Under the pieces are notes generated by a model. It was not told the DNA's origin and ran no database searches. It was given only the letters and a program-made list of their open reading frames with translations. From Scleroderma bovista (taxonomy: Eukaryota; Basidiomycota; Agaricomycetes; Boletales; Sclerodermataceae), in NCBI GenBank assembly GCA_037178675.1, contig JAYMGJ010000176.1, forward strand, positions 1-22,398: a DNA stretch of 22,398 bases, written 5' to 3'. This document shows, piece after piece, positions 1-8,836 of this stretch. The position numbers and the translations under genes were made by a program. Position 1 is the stretch's first letter; each line of letters opens with the position of its first letter.

Positions 1-1
1 G

Positions 2-931
2 TCTGCGCTGAGCATGGACACCATCCACGGAAGCTCAGGCTCAGAAGTGCATTCAGATGTGGGTAACCATCTGGTTGAGAGTGCTGGTGATGACGCGGTT
101 CATGTTGCTCCACAACAGCTGCCAGGTATGTAGTCCTTGTTGCACCCACAGTAGTTACTGAAAGACATGCTTGGGGTAGCAAAGGGTAGCAAAAGTCCAC
201 TACAAAGTGGCTAAATTCCCTTCCCACCGCGGGGTGTCCATTCAGCGATTGCAAAGTGACTATACCAAGCACCCAAGCTCCTTCCAGTGCTCAAGGTTTT
301 TCTTAGCTCCCACACGACTTGAGACAAGCTTGTACTTCCCGTGGAAACAGATTGCTTCGACGTATTCAACCACCTATACGTCGAAAGCAGGCCTAGTGTA
401 GTCACTGGACATGGTGCTGGCTGGCAAAAGATCCATGCCAAGCCGAAGGTCGCTGCTCATGGATGCAAGGCCGAGTCCCCCACCAGATTTGATACTGTGT
501 TTGTGTGGGACAAAGGACATCAGCCAAGCGATTTTTTTGGGCCTGATGGTATGTACCCACTCGTTGACACTGAGTGTGTGCTGACGAGGAATTTAGCGGT
601 CCATATTGCATGGGTGCATGTTATATTCAAACTTCCAGACCATCTCGGCCTTTACCCCCATCCATTGGCTTACGTCGAGTGGTTCACATCGCTCCATCGC
701 CACAATCCCATATCTGGCCAGTACATCGTCACCCATTTGATGCACAACCACCAGTGCAATGTGTCAGGGATTGGTGCTGATCGGTTCGCACGCACTTGTC
801 ACCTTCAAGCCCAGTGTGGAAGATATATTAGTTTGGATTGGTCGTCTGGTAATGTACTTGATATGGCGAGCTCCTTTCATGTTAATTCGTACATTGACTT
901 AGATACTTTTGTGGCCCTAACTAATTTGTGA
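2..931 (+). pseudogene. Broken C-terminal part of a Plavaka/DUF6830-like transposon protein
   Basis: Three coding stretches on one strand look like the end of a large protein. Bases 2-125 read SALSMDTIHG and end at a good donor (GTATGT at 126). From 195 a second frame reads VHYKVAKFPSHRGVSIQRL. From 341 a third frame reads FDVFNHLYVE, then IAWVHVIFKLP, PLAYVEWFTSL and a C-terminus with VLDMASSFHVNSYIDLD, stopping at 931. The motif order (KFP.-.RGVS, FDVF, LAYVEWF, NVLD..SSF.VN.YIDL) is what I recall from C-termini of Plavaka/DUF6830-type proteins in Agaricomycetes. The second and third stretches need a frameshift between about 290 and 341, so this copy is probably dead. The start lies outside the window. 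The family is moderately supported; the breakage is seen directly. Confidence 0.45.
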
Positions 932-1209
932 TTGGCACAATGATTATCTAGCTCTTGTATCTTTCGAGTGGGTAATGTAAGGACAACAATGTAGGCTATC
1001 TGAACTCTCAGAGTGGCATAGTGTGAACACATGCTACGTCGACTATGGTGAGCTATTAGGACAACAATGTCAGTTATAGTGGCAGCCGCGTGCAACGTGT
1101 CATGTGGCAACAGCTTGATAGCGCTGCATATCATGTGCCTGATACGAAATATTACTACCAAGTCTCGACGTGACTGTGTACCTTGGTGGCTATGCTACAT
1201 AGCAAAGTG
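932..1209. other. Non-coding gap, nothing recognised
   Basis: I see no gene, RNA or repeat boundary here. Open frames on either strand carry no recognisable motif. Confidence 0.5.
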
Positions 1210-1376
1210 ATTTTCCTGATGTCCCTGTGCTCCCTAGTGCCCAGACTTTGTCTGTACAACCTGGACTTGACTCTCCACACAAACTAGCACCTACCAGTGT
1301 CTGGACTTACCTTCTCATTAGTCCCCTGCAACCCTGGACCTCCTAGTAAGATTGTCGAGGAGAACTGGTCTTGACA
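1210..1376 (-). repeat. 5' fragment of a TGTCAAGACC-type LTR
   Basis: Read on the minus strand from 1376, the sequence starts TGTCAAGACCAGTTCTCCTC and follows the start of the LTR at 8837 (TGTCAAAACCGGTTCTCCTC) for about 165 bases with scattered substitutions, including ACTAGGAGGTCCAGG and the phased AGTCCAGG/AGTCCGGG motifs. Similarity is lost near 1210. No matching end or target duplication was found, so this is a truncated copy in the opposite orientation. Confidence 0.7.
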
Positions 1377-1549
1377 CCCCCCAACAAAATACACTTGTAT
1401 GACCCCCAGTTCATCAAATGAAGAAGAGACATGTCTCCCAAAGCAGCATGACGGAAGTGGGCAAAGATTAAGGAGGACAAACAATGGAGGAAAGAAGGGT
1501 GGATCTGTGTCCAGTGTGTATGGTCCAGTTTGTATGATGATCCCCACCC

Positions 1550-2388
1550 ATGAGAGTGATGAAGCCAGAAGATATTCATGGCAATGGTAACCAGGGAGCC
1601 ACGGAGTCACACCAGAGGGGTAAAACAATGGGGGAAGTAAACTTACAACCAGAAAAACCTCTTGAACGGAAGCAGGAAGCGGAGATCCTGGCATGGTGGT
1701 GTTGATATTGAGTGTTTGTGCACCCTTGTGGTGTTATGTGGCACATTTGCAGTGATTACTTCAGCTGTTTCCTTTCCAGGTTGATCAGGTGATCTGTGGC
1801 TTTTGTCTTACACTGTTTTTCTGTGTTTGCTTTGTTTGTATACTTAAATTTTTCGTGCCCAGAGTCTCTTCTCTTCAGTCTCTGACACTGGGCACAAGGT
1901 TTGTACTCTGTAGCTTCTCATAATTTAGTCTCTGACACTGGGCACAAGAGTGCTCCTTTGTGGTTTATCTTAACAGGTGGGAAGACAAACAGAAGATCAA
2001 GGTAAAATATGCTGTTGTGGAGTGGAGCAGTGAACAAATCATCGAGAGGTTCATTGACATGGTGAAATGGTGTGCAAAGCTGCCAGCGGGTGGGGTGGTG
2101 GACCCAGCCAACATTCCATGGCCAATTTTCAGGAGGCCCCAGGTAATCATACCCAACGATGTAAACGCAGTGCAGGTAGAGTTCTTTCTGGTGATGCTGC
2201 AAAGCTTTAAAGGGGGAAATTTTCTGGTGCACCTGAAGGATATGTGCATTAGGTTTCATCCAGACAAATGGCAGAGGAGTTGGAAAAAGATCAAAAATGA
2301 AATAGAGCAAGGAAAATGGGAGAATGCAATGCTTACTGTATCTCAAGTAATATCTGCACAGTATGATTTTTATGTGAAATTGAAATAA
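1550..2388 (+). pseudogene. HPD-motif (J-like) fungal gene split by a solo Copia LTR
   Basis: The frame is open from 1541 to 1699 (ATG candidates at 1550, 1559 and 1628), is interrupted by an LTR at 1700-1975, and continues from 1981 to a stop at 2388. Removing the LTR and one copy of the 5-bp duplication joins LAWW directly to EDKQKIK in frame. The second half carries IPWPIF, an acidic/hydrophobic segment ending in VEFFLVML, and IRFHPDKW with His-Pro-Asp at 2257-2265, followed by a helix-like tail ending in YVKLK. The order IPWP..., then RFHPD(K/R)W, then a C-terminal helix matches a family of small hypothetical proteins frequent in Agaricomycetes, whose HPD resembles the J-domain loop. The function is unknown and I do not claim Hsp70 binding. 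The length without the LTR is about 159 aa from ATG 1628 or 185 aa from 1550. Confidence 0.65.
1700..1975 (+). repeat. Solo Copia LTR with GGTGG target duplication
   Basis: A 276-bp sequence starting TGTTGATATTGAG and ending TTATCTTAACA closely matches the LTRs of the Copia element at 2542-6587. It is flanked on both sides by GGTGG (1695-1699 and 1976-1980), the perfect 5-bp duplication expected of Copia integration. No internal region remains, so it arose by LTR-LTR recombination. It contains both copies of the GACACTGGGCAC motif and lies inside a coding exon. Confidence 0.95.
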
Positions 2389-2541
2389 TTGATGGTGCAG
2401 GATGCCCAAGAAAGCACATGGGTATCTTGATGGCGACAATAGATGGCCACACCAGGGAGTAGTGGAGCAGTAATCTCACAAGTATGGTCAAGCTGAGGAA
2501 GGGACACCATTCACAGTAAATGATCTCGATGGTGATGATGA
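2389..2541 (+). other. Spacer with a possible 5' exon of the gene split by the Copia element
   Basis: After the stop of the HPD gene, a frame open from 2474 runs to 2541 and ends in an acidic stretch NDLDGDD directly against the 5' LTR. Read on into the right flank of the element at 6588, the frame continues without a stop as EKDPGGRVHQ. This suggests both flanks belong to one gene. The evidence is a frame match only. Confidence 0.35.
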
Positions 2542-2819
2542 TGTTGATATTGAGTTTTTGTGCACTCTTGTGGTGTTGTGTGGCGCATTTGCAGTGATTA
2601 CTTGAGGTGTTTCCTTTCCAGGTTGATCAGGTGATTTGTGGCTTTTGTGTTACACTGTTTTTCCTTGTTTGCTTTGTTTGTGTAGTTGAAATTTTCGTGC
2701 CCAGAGTCCTTTCTCTTCAGTCTCTGACACTGGGCACAAGGTCTGTAATCTGTAGCTCTCCTCATAATTTAGTCTCTGACACTGGGCACAAGTGTCCTCC
2801 TTTGTGGTTTATTTGAACA
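2542..2819 (+). repeat. 5' LTR of the Copia element
   Basis: It runs from TGTTGATATTG to TTTGAACA. A strong potential hairpin lies near its 3' side: GTGCCCAGAGTC (2697-2708) against GACACTGGGCAC (2726-2737), 11 of 12 bases complementary. A second copy of the right arm lies at 2778-2789. The same arrangement occurs in the solo LTR at 1700-1975 and in the 3' LTR. Confidence 0.95.
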
Positions 2820-2838
2820 GGTCATGAGCCCTGCGCTC
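2820..2838 (+). other. Primer binding site, initiator-tRNA half type
   Basis: Directly after the LTR, GGTCATGAGCCCTGCGCTC is complementary to the anticodon arm and preceding bases of a eukaryotic initiator methionine tRNA (GCGCAGGGCTCATAACC type), with one mismatch in about 17 bases by my recollection of that tRNA. Drosophila copia and yeast Ty5 are primed by such an internal tRNA-iMet half, not by the tRNA 3' end. Confidence 0.7.
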
Positions 2839-2990
2839 CAGGAACTTTAGGACTATCTCTTAGACCGCCTTCCTGCTCCTGCGCGACTTTTTACTCCTGC
2901 TACATCGATTTCCACACTCCTTCTCTCTGTTCCAGCCTCAGAACTCGCTCTGCTCTCCTCCCATAGCATACTCAGCGCATTCCTGTCCTC

Positions 2991-4025
2991 ATGGCCGACA
3001 ATTCTACCAGTTCCTCGACTCCCTCCTTCCCAAAACTCTCCTCCTCCAACTACTCGACCTGGAAGGGGGAAATGAAGGCCTTCCTGCGTACCAAAGGCCT
3101 CTGGACTATTGTTAGTGGTGCTGAGAAGCGCCCTGATGACTCCCAGTCTGACCTCCAGGCTAAGTGGGACCTTGGAGCGGACAAGGCTGCTGGACAACTC
3201 TACCTATCGCTTTCTGCTGAACAAAGGACCCATATAGATGCTGTCCAAGACAACCCTGCGCAGATCTGGTCCACCCTCGAGTCCCTCCACCTCCAACAGC
3301 GTCCTGGAGCCCGCTTCAACGCCTGGGACGACTTCTTTTCAATTAGGAAGAAGCAGGACGAGTCCCTGACCTCCCTCATCGCCAGGATTGAGGACTCTAT
3401 GTCCAAGATCCAGCAGCTTCGCCCCAAGGATGCCACCACCCCTTATACCATGAAGGACCTGGATAATGAGCTCATCTGCATGGCTATGGTGCGCTCTCTA
3501 GGCGATGAATACTCGCATTTTGCGTCCTCTCTACTCCTCTTCCAGTCCTTGGAGAAGGACAGACTCAAGGAAGCCTTCCTAGCGGAGGAACTACAGCGCA
3601 TGCGGCATCCTGAGTCGACTACTGCGTCTGAGGCGGTCCTGTTCGCATCTGGCAGCAACTGCAAGTGTCCCCCTTCTGTTTCGTGCTCTTTCTGCGAGTA
3701 CTCGAACCACTGTGTCCATAAGTGCCAGAACCTGGTCAAGGCTAAGTCCAACTACCTTTCCCAGAAGTCTAGGCGCACTAAGAAGGGTGGTAACGCCGCA
3801 AATCAGGCCTCTGACGCCTCTAGCTCTTCCCAGGCACCTGCTGAGTCGTCCTCTAGCTCCCAGTCTGCTTCCCAGGCCATGGAGTTCGCTGGAAATGCAA
3901 GTCTTCATTCCTTTGATCCCTCCTCTCCTCTGTATCCCCTCCAACTCGATGCTGACGTCCATTGGAATGCAGACACTGGGGCCACTGCTCATATGACCCC
4001 CCATCACCACTGGATCCACAATTAG
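2991..4025 (+). CDS. gag: Copia Gag with zinc knuckle, running into a truncated protease
   Basis: The 344-codon frame starts at ATG 2991, about 170 bp after the LTR. The N-terminal part (NYSTWKGEMKAFLRTKGLW) is the usual Copia gag domain, which assembles the particle. A CCHC zinc knuckle, C-x2-C-x4-H-x4-C (CSFCEYSNHCVHKC), lies at 3684-3725 and would bind the genomic RNA. A Ser-rich linker follows, then WNADTGATAHMTPHHHW, where DTG (3972-3980) is the aspartic protease active site. Only about 20 residues of protease remain before the frame stops at 4025. Integrase C-terminal sequence follows in another frame, so a deletion joint lies near 4019-4026. Gag itself looks intact; the protease cannot fold. 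Confidence 0.9.
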   Translation: MADNSTSSSTPSFPKLSSSNYSTWKGEMKAFLRTKGLWTIVSGAEKRPDDSQSDLQAKWDLGADKAAGQLYLSLSAEQRTHIDAVQDNPAQIWSTLESLHLQQRPGARFNAWDDFFSIRKKQDESLTSLIARIEDSMSKIQQLRPKDATTPYTMKDLDNELICMAMVRSLGDEYSHFASSLLLFQSLEKDRLKEAFLAEELQRMRHPESTTASEAVLFASGSNCKCPPSVSCSFCEYSNHCVHKCQNLVKAKSNYLSQKSRRTKKGGNAANQASDASSSSQAPAESSSSSQSASQAMEFAGNASLHSFDPSSPLYPLQLDADVHWNADTGATAHMTPHHHWIHN

Positions 4026-6277
4026 TCCATGTCTGGAATAGGTGTCCTACTGAGGCCATCAAGGATGCTACTCCCTATGAACTGTGGCATGGGTGCAAGC
4101 CTGATGTCTCCCACCTTCGAGTTTGGGGCTGTACTGCCTATGTGCATGTGCAAAAGGACAAGAGGCGACCTCTGGAGTCTCATATGGAGAAATGCGTCTT
4201 TCTAGGCTATCCTGAGGGTTACAAAGGCTGGAAGTTCTATAACCCCACTTCCAAGCGCACTCTGATCTCTGAAAGGGCTGATTTCGATGAAAGGTACTTC
4301 CCTATGTCAAAAAGATCGCCCTTACCCTCCCAGCCTCCCCCTACTGCTCCTGCTGTTGTCCCACCTTCGCCCCCTGTTGCATACTACAACCCTGGTGCGA
4401 CTCTGGACTCTGAGAGCGATTGCAATGAGGTACTGGATCATGGGGGGGAGCCTGTACCTATACCTGCTAATCCAGAACCTCCTGCTGTTCCAGATGTAGC
4501 TCCTGCGCCTCCTGTGCGCACTCCATCCCCACAACCACGTCCCAGACCTTCTAGTCCCGTCGGAATCGGTGCCAGACTGCCTATGCGCAACAGACAGAAG
4601 CCTAGAGAGTGGTGGAAGCTCTCCCCTGCGCAGCTCAATGAACCAGATGAGATGGAGGACAGTGATGATGAATTGGCTATGTCTGCATCTCTCCCTGATG
4701 AGCCACTCACATTTGCAGAGGCCCTTACTCGTCCTGATGCTGAGAAGTGGAGACAGGCTGCTTTGGAGGAGCTGGCTGCTCACCAGTCAAATGGTACTTG
4801 GACCCTTGTTCCTAGACCTGCTGGGAGTAAGGTGATCGGTTCAAAGTGGGTATTTAAGGTGAAGCGCAACGCAGATGGCTCTGTGGATCGCTACAAGGCT
4901 CGATTGGTGGCCAAGGGCTACAACCAGCGCCCTGGGTTCGATTATCTCGAAGTCTTCGCTCCTACTGTTCGCCTTTCCTCTATCCGGGTTATCCTCGTGC
5001 TTGCTGCACTCCAGGACCTCCACCTGCACTCTCTCAACGTCTCTCATGCGTACCTCAATGGAGAAATGGACTGTGAGGTCTATATGGCGCAACCAGAAGG
5101 ATTTGTGGAGGGAGATCCCAAAGCAAAGGTGTGTCTGCTCCAGAAGGCTATCTATGGCAGTAAACAGGGCGGAAACCGCTGGAACAAGAAGATGCGATCT
5201 GTGCTCGAGTCCCTTGACTTCAGGCAGACCTACTCCGATGCCAGCATCTATATCTACTCCAAGGATGGTGTAACTATCATTCTCCCTGTCTTTGTCGATG
5301 ATATGACTCTAGCCTCGAAATCTGAACATGCCATCCAGTCTTTCATCGCCCAGCTCACCCAGCACTTCAAAATCCGCAATCTGGGGCCTACTACTCAGCT
5401 TCTAGGCATCAAAATCGACAGGGATCGTTCCAAGCGCTCTATCTCACTCTCCCAAAGGCAGTATTGCCTCGATGTCCTGGACAGGTTTGGTATGGCTGAC
5501 TGTAAGCCCATCTCCACTCCCATGGAACCTGGCCTTCGCCTCTCTCGCACTCAGAGCCCCCAGAACACTCAGGAAGCCGAAACTATGCGTCAGACTCCTT
5601 ATCTCTCTGCTGTTGGTGCTGTGATGTACCTTGCTACCACTACTCGTCCAGATATCGCCTACACTGTCGGAGTATTGGCCAGATTCAACTCCAATCCTGG
5701 CTGGACCCACTGGCTCGCTGTCAAACACCTCCTGCGCTATATTAAGGCTACCCTTGACTACTCTATCACCTATTCTCCTGATCCCTCGCAACCTGAGACC
5801 TTTATCACCTTCTCTGATGCAGACCATGGTGGATGCAAGGATACTGGCCGCTCTACTGGTGGATATGTGGTCAAGATGGGTACTGGTGCGGTTTCCTGGT
5901 CTTCTAAGCTGCAAAACGTCGTTGCTCTGTCTACTACTGAAGCTGAGTATATGGCAGCTGTCCAAGCAGGCAAGGAAATCAAATGGATGCGCAATCTGAT
6001 GCATGAGCTTGGTATTCCCCTTCCTGGCGCCTCCTCTCTGCTCATTGACAACCAATCTGCGATTTCTGTGGCCAAGAACCCAGAACACCATGGCAGGATG
6101 AAACAGCTGGATCTTTGCTACTACTGGCTTCGAGATGCGGTCCAGGAACAGGCTATCACACCTTCCTTCGTCCCTACCACTCAACAGGCTGCTGATCTGC
6201 TCACCAAACCATTGACTACACCCAAGGTGAGGGAGTTTTGTCAGATGCTGGGACTTGGTGGATCTGGGGGGAGTTAG
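4022..6277 (+). pseudogene. pol: Copia pol remnant: integrase tail, reverse transcriptase, RNase H
   Basis: An uninterrupted frame begins inside the integrase at LVHVWNRCP, continues TPYELWHGCKPDVSHLRVWG, and has a Pro-rich linker (about 4310-4570). RT starts near 4715: WVFKVKRNADG, RYKARLVAKGYNQ, FAPTVRLSSIR, and the active-site motif VFVDD at 5291-5302. RNase H (about 5800-6200) has SDADHGG, TTEAEYMAA and DNQSAIS. The integrase HHCC and DDE parts are missing. In RT motif A the usual LDVKxAxLNGE reads LNVSHAYLNGE, so codon 5036-5038 is AAC (Asn) in place of the catalytic Asp. The late RNase H motif reads KQLDLCYYW where KH.D.R.H is usual. Polymerase activity is therefore doubtful despite the open frame. 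There is no start codon of its own. Confidence 0.9.
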
Positions 6278-6299
6278 TGATTTGCAGAGATGCACAATC

Positions 6300-6308
6300 A
6301 GGGGGAAG
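6300..6308 (+). other. Polypurine tract of the Copia element
   Basis: AGGGGGAAG lies immediately before the TG of the 3' LTR, the expected position and composition of a plus-strand primer. Confidence 0.85.
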
Positions 6309-6587
6309 TGTTGATATTGAGTGTTTGTGCACTCTTGTGGTGTTGTATGGCGCATTTGCAGTGATTACTTGAGGTGTTTCCTTTCCAGGTTGATCAGGTG
6401 ATTTGTGGCTTTTGTGTTACACTGTTTTTCCTTGTTTTGCTTTGTTTGTGTAGTTGAAATTTTCGTGCCCAGAGTCCTTTCTCTTCAGTCTCTGACACTG
6501 GCCACAAGGTCTGTAATCTGTAGCTCTCCTCATAATTTAGTCTCTGACACTGGGCACAAGTGTCCTCCTTTGTGGTTTATTTGAACA
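6309..6587 (+). repeat. 3' LTR of the Copia element
   Basis: It is 279 bp, TGTTGATATTG to TTTGAACA, nearly identical to the 5' LTR. Differences seen include T/G early on, G/A in GTGTGG, one extra T in the CTTGTTTTGC run, and TGGGC/TGGCC. Confidence 0.95.
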
Positions 6588-7394
6588 AAAAGATCCTGGT
6601 GGTCGGGTGCACCAACCATCAGAAAAGGTGAGGCAAACCGTGCATGAACGAGAAGAGACGGTGCAGCGCTGTGATGCCAAGGCCCAGAAGGACCACGAAC
6701 GTTGCTGCCGCCACCACTTAATGGAAGAAGGGAGTGAGAACGAAAATGAGGAGCACAGTGATGAAGGGCAGGACATTGAGTCTGAAGACCTCAATGAAGA
6801 AGAGGAAGAAGGCACTCATGTAGGTTGTTCCACCATTTTTTGATGTGTCAGACTGACAGAATATCATATCCAGTTTAGTAGCCACCCTGTACCCAGTAGA
6901 CTTAGTATGGTGCCTAGGGAGCGCCTCACGCCCAGCCACAGCAAAGTACCCAGGGCGGTCGGCAGCAACAATCTCAACCCCAGCGGTGAGGTAAGTAATA
7001 TAGTATTGTAGTTGATAAGTACACTCATCAGTGACAGGGAGCATTTTTCTTGGATGGCGAAGATGCAGGATCGACTGTGCATGGATGTTTGTCGGAACGA
7101 CAGACCGTCAAACAGAAGAGCAGACGTGCTGAACATACGAGCTCTGAAGGTACAGTGACAGACACCACAAACTGGTGAGTCGGTAATGCTATCATCCGAA
7201 CAAAATACCTCACTGTGCCTAGAAGCAATGTTTGTGCCAAAAGGGAGAGGGAACCTCTCGAGCAAGATGGTCCAGAGACGACCATCATCAAGGCACAAAA
7301 GCTCACCAAACATGAAGGTCGTCCGCATGCCAGGGATTACGATGATGTCACCCAAGAGTTTGTCATTGCGGCCATTGGAGACTACTGGGTATGC
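6588..7394 (+). pseudogene. DUF6532-like gene fragment, cut on both sides by repeats
   Basis: The first open stretch (to 6843) reads KDPGGRVHQPSEKVRQ, then a charged coiled-coil-like region and an acidic EEEEEG tail ending in an intron-like GTAGGT. Around 7040-7150 a frame reads DGEDAGSTVHG...RRAEHTSSE. From about 7215 a third segment reads KLTKHEGRPHARDYDD, then VTQEFVIAAIGDYWVC. The (K)LxxxEGRPxAxDYDDVTQE..L.AI..Y.. pattern resembles the start of the DUF6532 region of basidiomycete proteins of unknown function. The sequence stops matching at 7395, where a repeat beginning TGTCACACACC starts. Introns could not be resolved reliably. The left end abuts the Copia 3' LTR and reads in frame with 2474-2541. 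Confidence 0.45.
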
Positions 7395-7904
7395 TGTCAC
7401 ACACCAAATGTGTTTGGTACTGTGGACATGGAGAAAGTTAGCTGATGAAATTAATGCGAAGAACACACCCAAGATCTGTTGAAAGATTGCCCTGACTTGA
7501 GGGATACAGACAGCCCTCACTATCCATATCACGCAAAGTCAAGACTATCCTTGTGCGAAGAATGAATACAAGCTCGTTGTAGCCATCTATCGCACGGGAA
7601 TGACTATCCTGATGTGAGAGATGAATGCCAATGCTGACAGTCATCTATTGCACGAGAACCGCCAAGAAGCAGAAGAATCCAAGGAATGATGATCATTTCA
7701 GTATGAGAGAGGAATGCAACCTACTGCAGTCCAACTCCCATACCAGAACAACCAAAGAAGCAGAAGAAACGATAGAGAAATGAGGGAGAAAAGGAAGAAT
7801 CATTTTTAGGGCCCAAATGTCAAATTTAGGTGCCCAGTGCTGGCATTCCGGTATTTTGAATAGCTCCGCCGTTTTGAAGCTATCAATCATGTGACTATAC
7901 CATC

Positions 7905-8402
7905 ATGGAGCCTAGACCGTGGGCTATCTGCCTGTCAAGTTCCGATGTAAATCTGTTTATTTCCCACAGAGATATTCCACCCGCAATCCAGACACCCACT
8001 TCATCACTCACTATGGAGTCCGCATTTTCTCTGGAACATTTCTCCGCTATTGCAGCAGACCTCAACTATGTCCTGCTCTTGGGACAGCCTCTCCCTGAGC
8101 TCCTGTGTACTGTCTGGTACATATCTTCCCAGCCTGCTCCCTCAGTCCCTCTTGTTCTTGGTCAGCACATTTTCCTCATCAGTCCTGCGTCGTGCAAATA
8201 CTTTGGTCGTCTCAAGTCTATTGTTAGACTTGAAAATTCATACCTGGTCGTCTCTGTGTCTCCTGAGTCCTCTGCATATGGTCCTTTCATCCCAGAGTCC
8301 TGTCACATCCATCTCCCTCTATCATTCATCTTGCTTCCCTGGACACATCAAATCTGCTATTCACGTTTCACTTCCCTGCTATCCCACAACAAACACGAAT
8401 AA
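7905..8402 (+). CDS. Unidentified conserved ORF within long repeat copy A
   Basis: The frame runs from ATG 7905 (165 aa) or ATG 8013 (129 aa). I do not recognise the protein. It begins MEPRPWAICLSSSDVN, has DIPPAIQT, then MESAFSLEHFSAI, LLLGQPLPE, ISSQPAPSVP and SAYGPF.P..CHIHLPL, and has no obvious signal peptide or catalytic motif. The matching frame in copy B (12302-12715) aligns without indels for about 110 codons. Of about 58 base differences I counted by eye, about 31 are at third positions, 15 at first and 12 at second. That pattern implies past selection on the protein. It could be an accessory ORF of a retroelement LTR or a host gene carried by the repeat. Confidence 0.45.
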   Translation: MEPRPWAICLSSSDVNLFISHRDIPPAIQTPTSSLTMESAFSLEHFSAIAADLNYVLLLGQPLPELLCTVWYISSQPAPSVPLVLGQHIFLISPASCKYFGRLKSIVRLENSYLVVSVSPESSAYGPFIPESCHIHLPLSFILLPWTHQICYSRFTSLLSHNKHE

Positions 8403-8836
8403 AACAGTGCTCTAGAACCCTTCTTAGGAGCCCTAATAGAGTACAGAACCTTCCCCTTACTGCTCAAGGGAAGACTGCACTTTGGGAGCACTAAATTTCG
8501 CGTTTTTGCTCTACAGAAGCTCAATCCAAGGGATTTGTGACACTCTGTGACCAGCTGTGACTATACTTGTCATTCCAGGCCCCCTGACACTGCTCTTCTG
8601 GTCGGATCAATTCTTTTATTATCCCCCAGCCACTCCCATCAGTGGCACTGCTTCAGAAGCTCATCTTCAGATCTAAAGTTCAATCAATCACAGGTTGTGC
8701 TTCCCTTCTGTCTGAGTCACACAGAGTCACACTGGCTCACACTGGCTCACTCTGACTCACTCTGCTGCGCATTATTCATCTCCTCTTGGCATTACTAATC
8801 CCCATTACTCCCCTTACCAATCACTTACCAATCATC
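8403..8836. other. Continuation of long repeat A, no gene
   Basis: The stretch is C/T-rich with short irregular repeats (GTCACACTGGCTCACACTGG, CTTACCAATCACTTACCAATC). I see no coding sequence. Confidence 0.5.

Larger units (their letters stand above)
2542..6587 (+). mobile_element. Ty1/Copia retrotransposon, two LTRs, internally deleted
   Basis: A 4.05-kb element has LTRs of 278 and 279 bp that differ by about three substitutions and one single-base indel (counted by eye), so the insertion is recent. The order is 5' LTR, half-tRNA type primer site, gag with a zinc knuckle, the protease active-site start, a deletion, the integrase C-terminal part, RT, RNase H, polypurine tract and 3' LTR. The PR-IN-RT-RH order and the TG...CA LTR ends identify Ty1/Copia. 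Most of protease and the whole integrase core are gone, so it could move only with help. No 5-bp target duplication is visible: GATGA lies on the left and AAAAG on the right. Confidence 0.95.

Noticed and set aside
1284..1694. Minus-strand frames of 78-136 codons
   Set aside because: They overlap the LTR fragment and the opposite strand of the HPD gene, carry no motifs, and their codon pattern follows the real gene on the plus strand.
5444..6355. 303-codon minus-strand frame
   Set aside because: It is the antisense shadow of Copia RT/RNase H and the 3' LTR.
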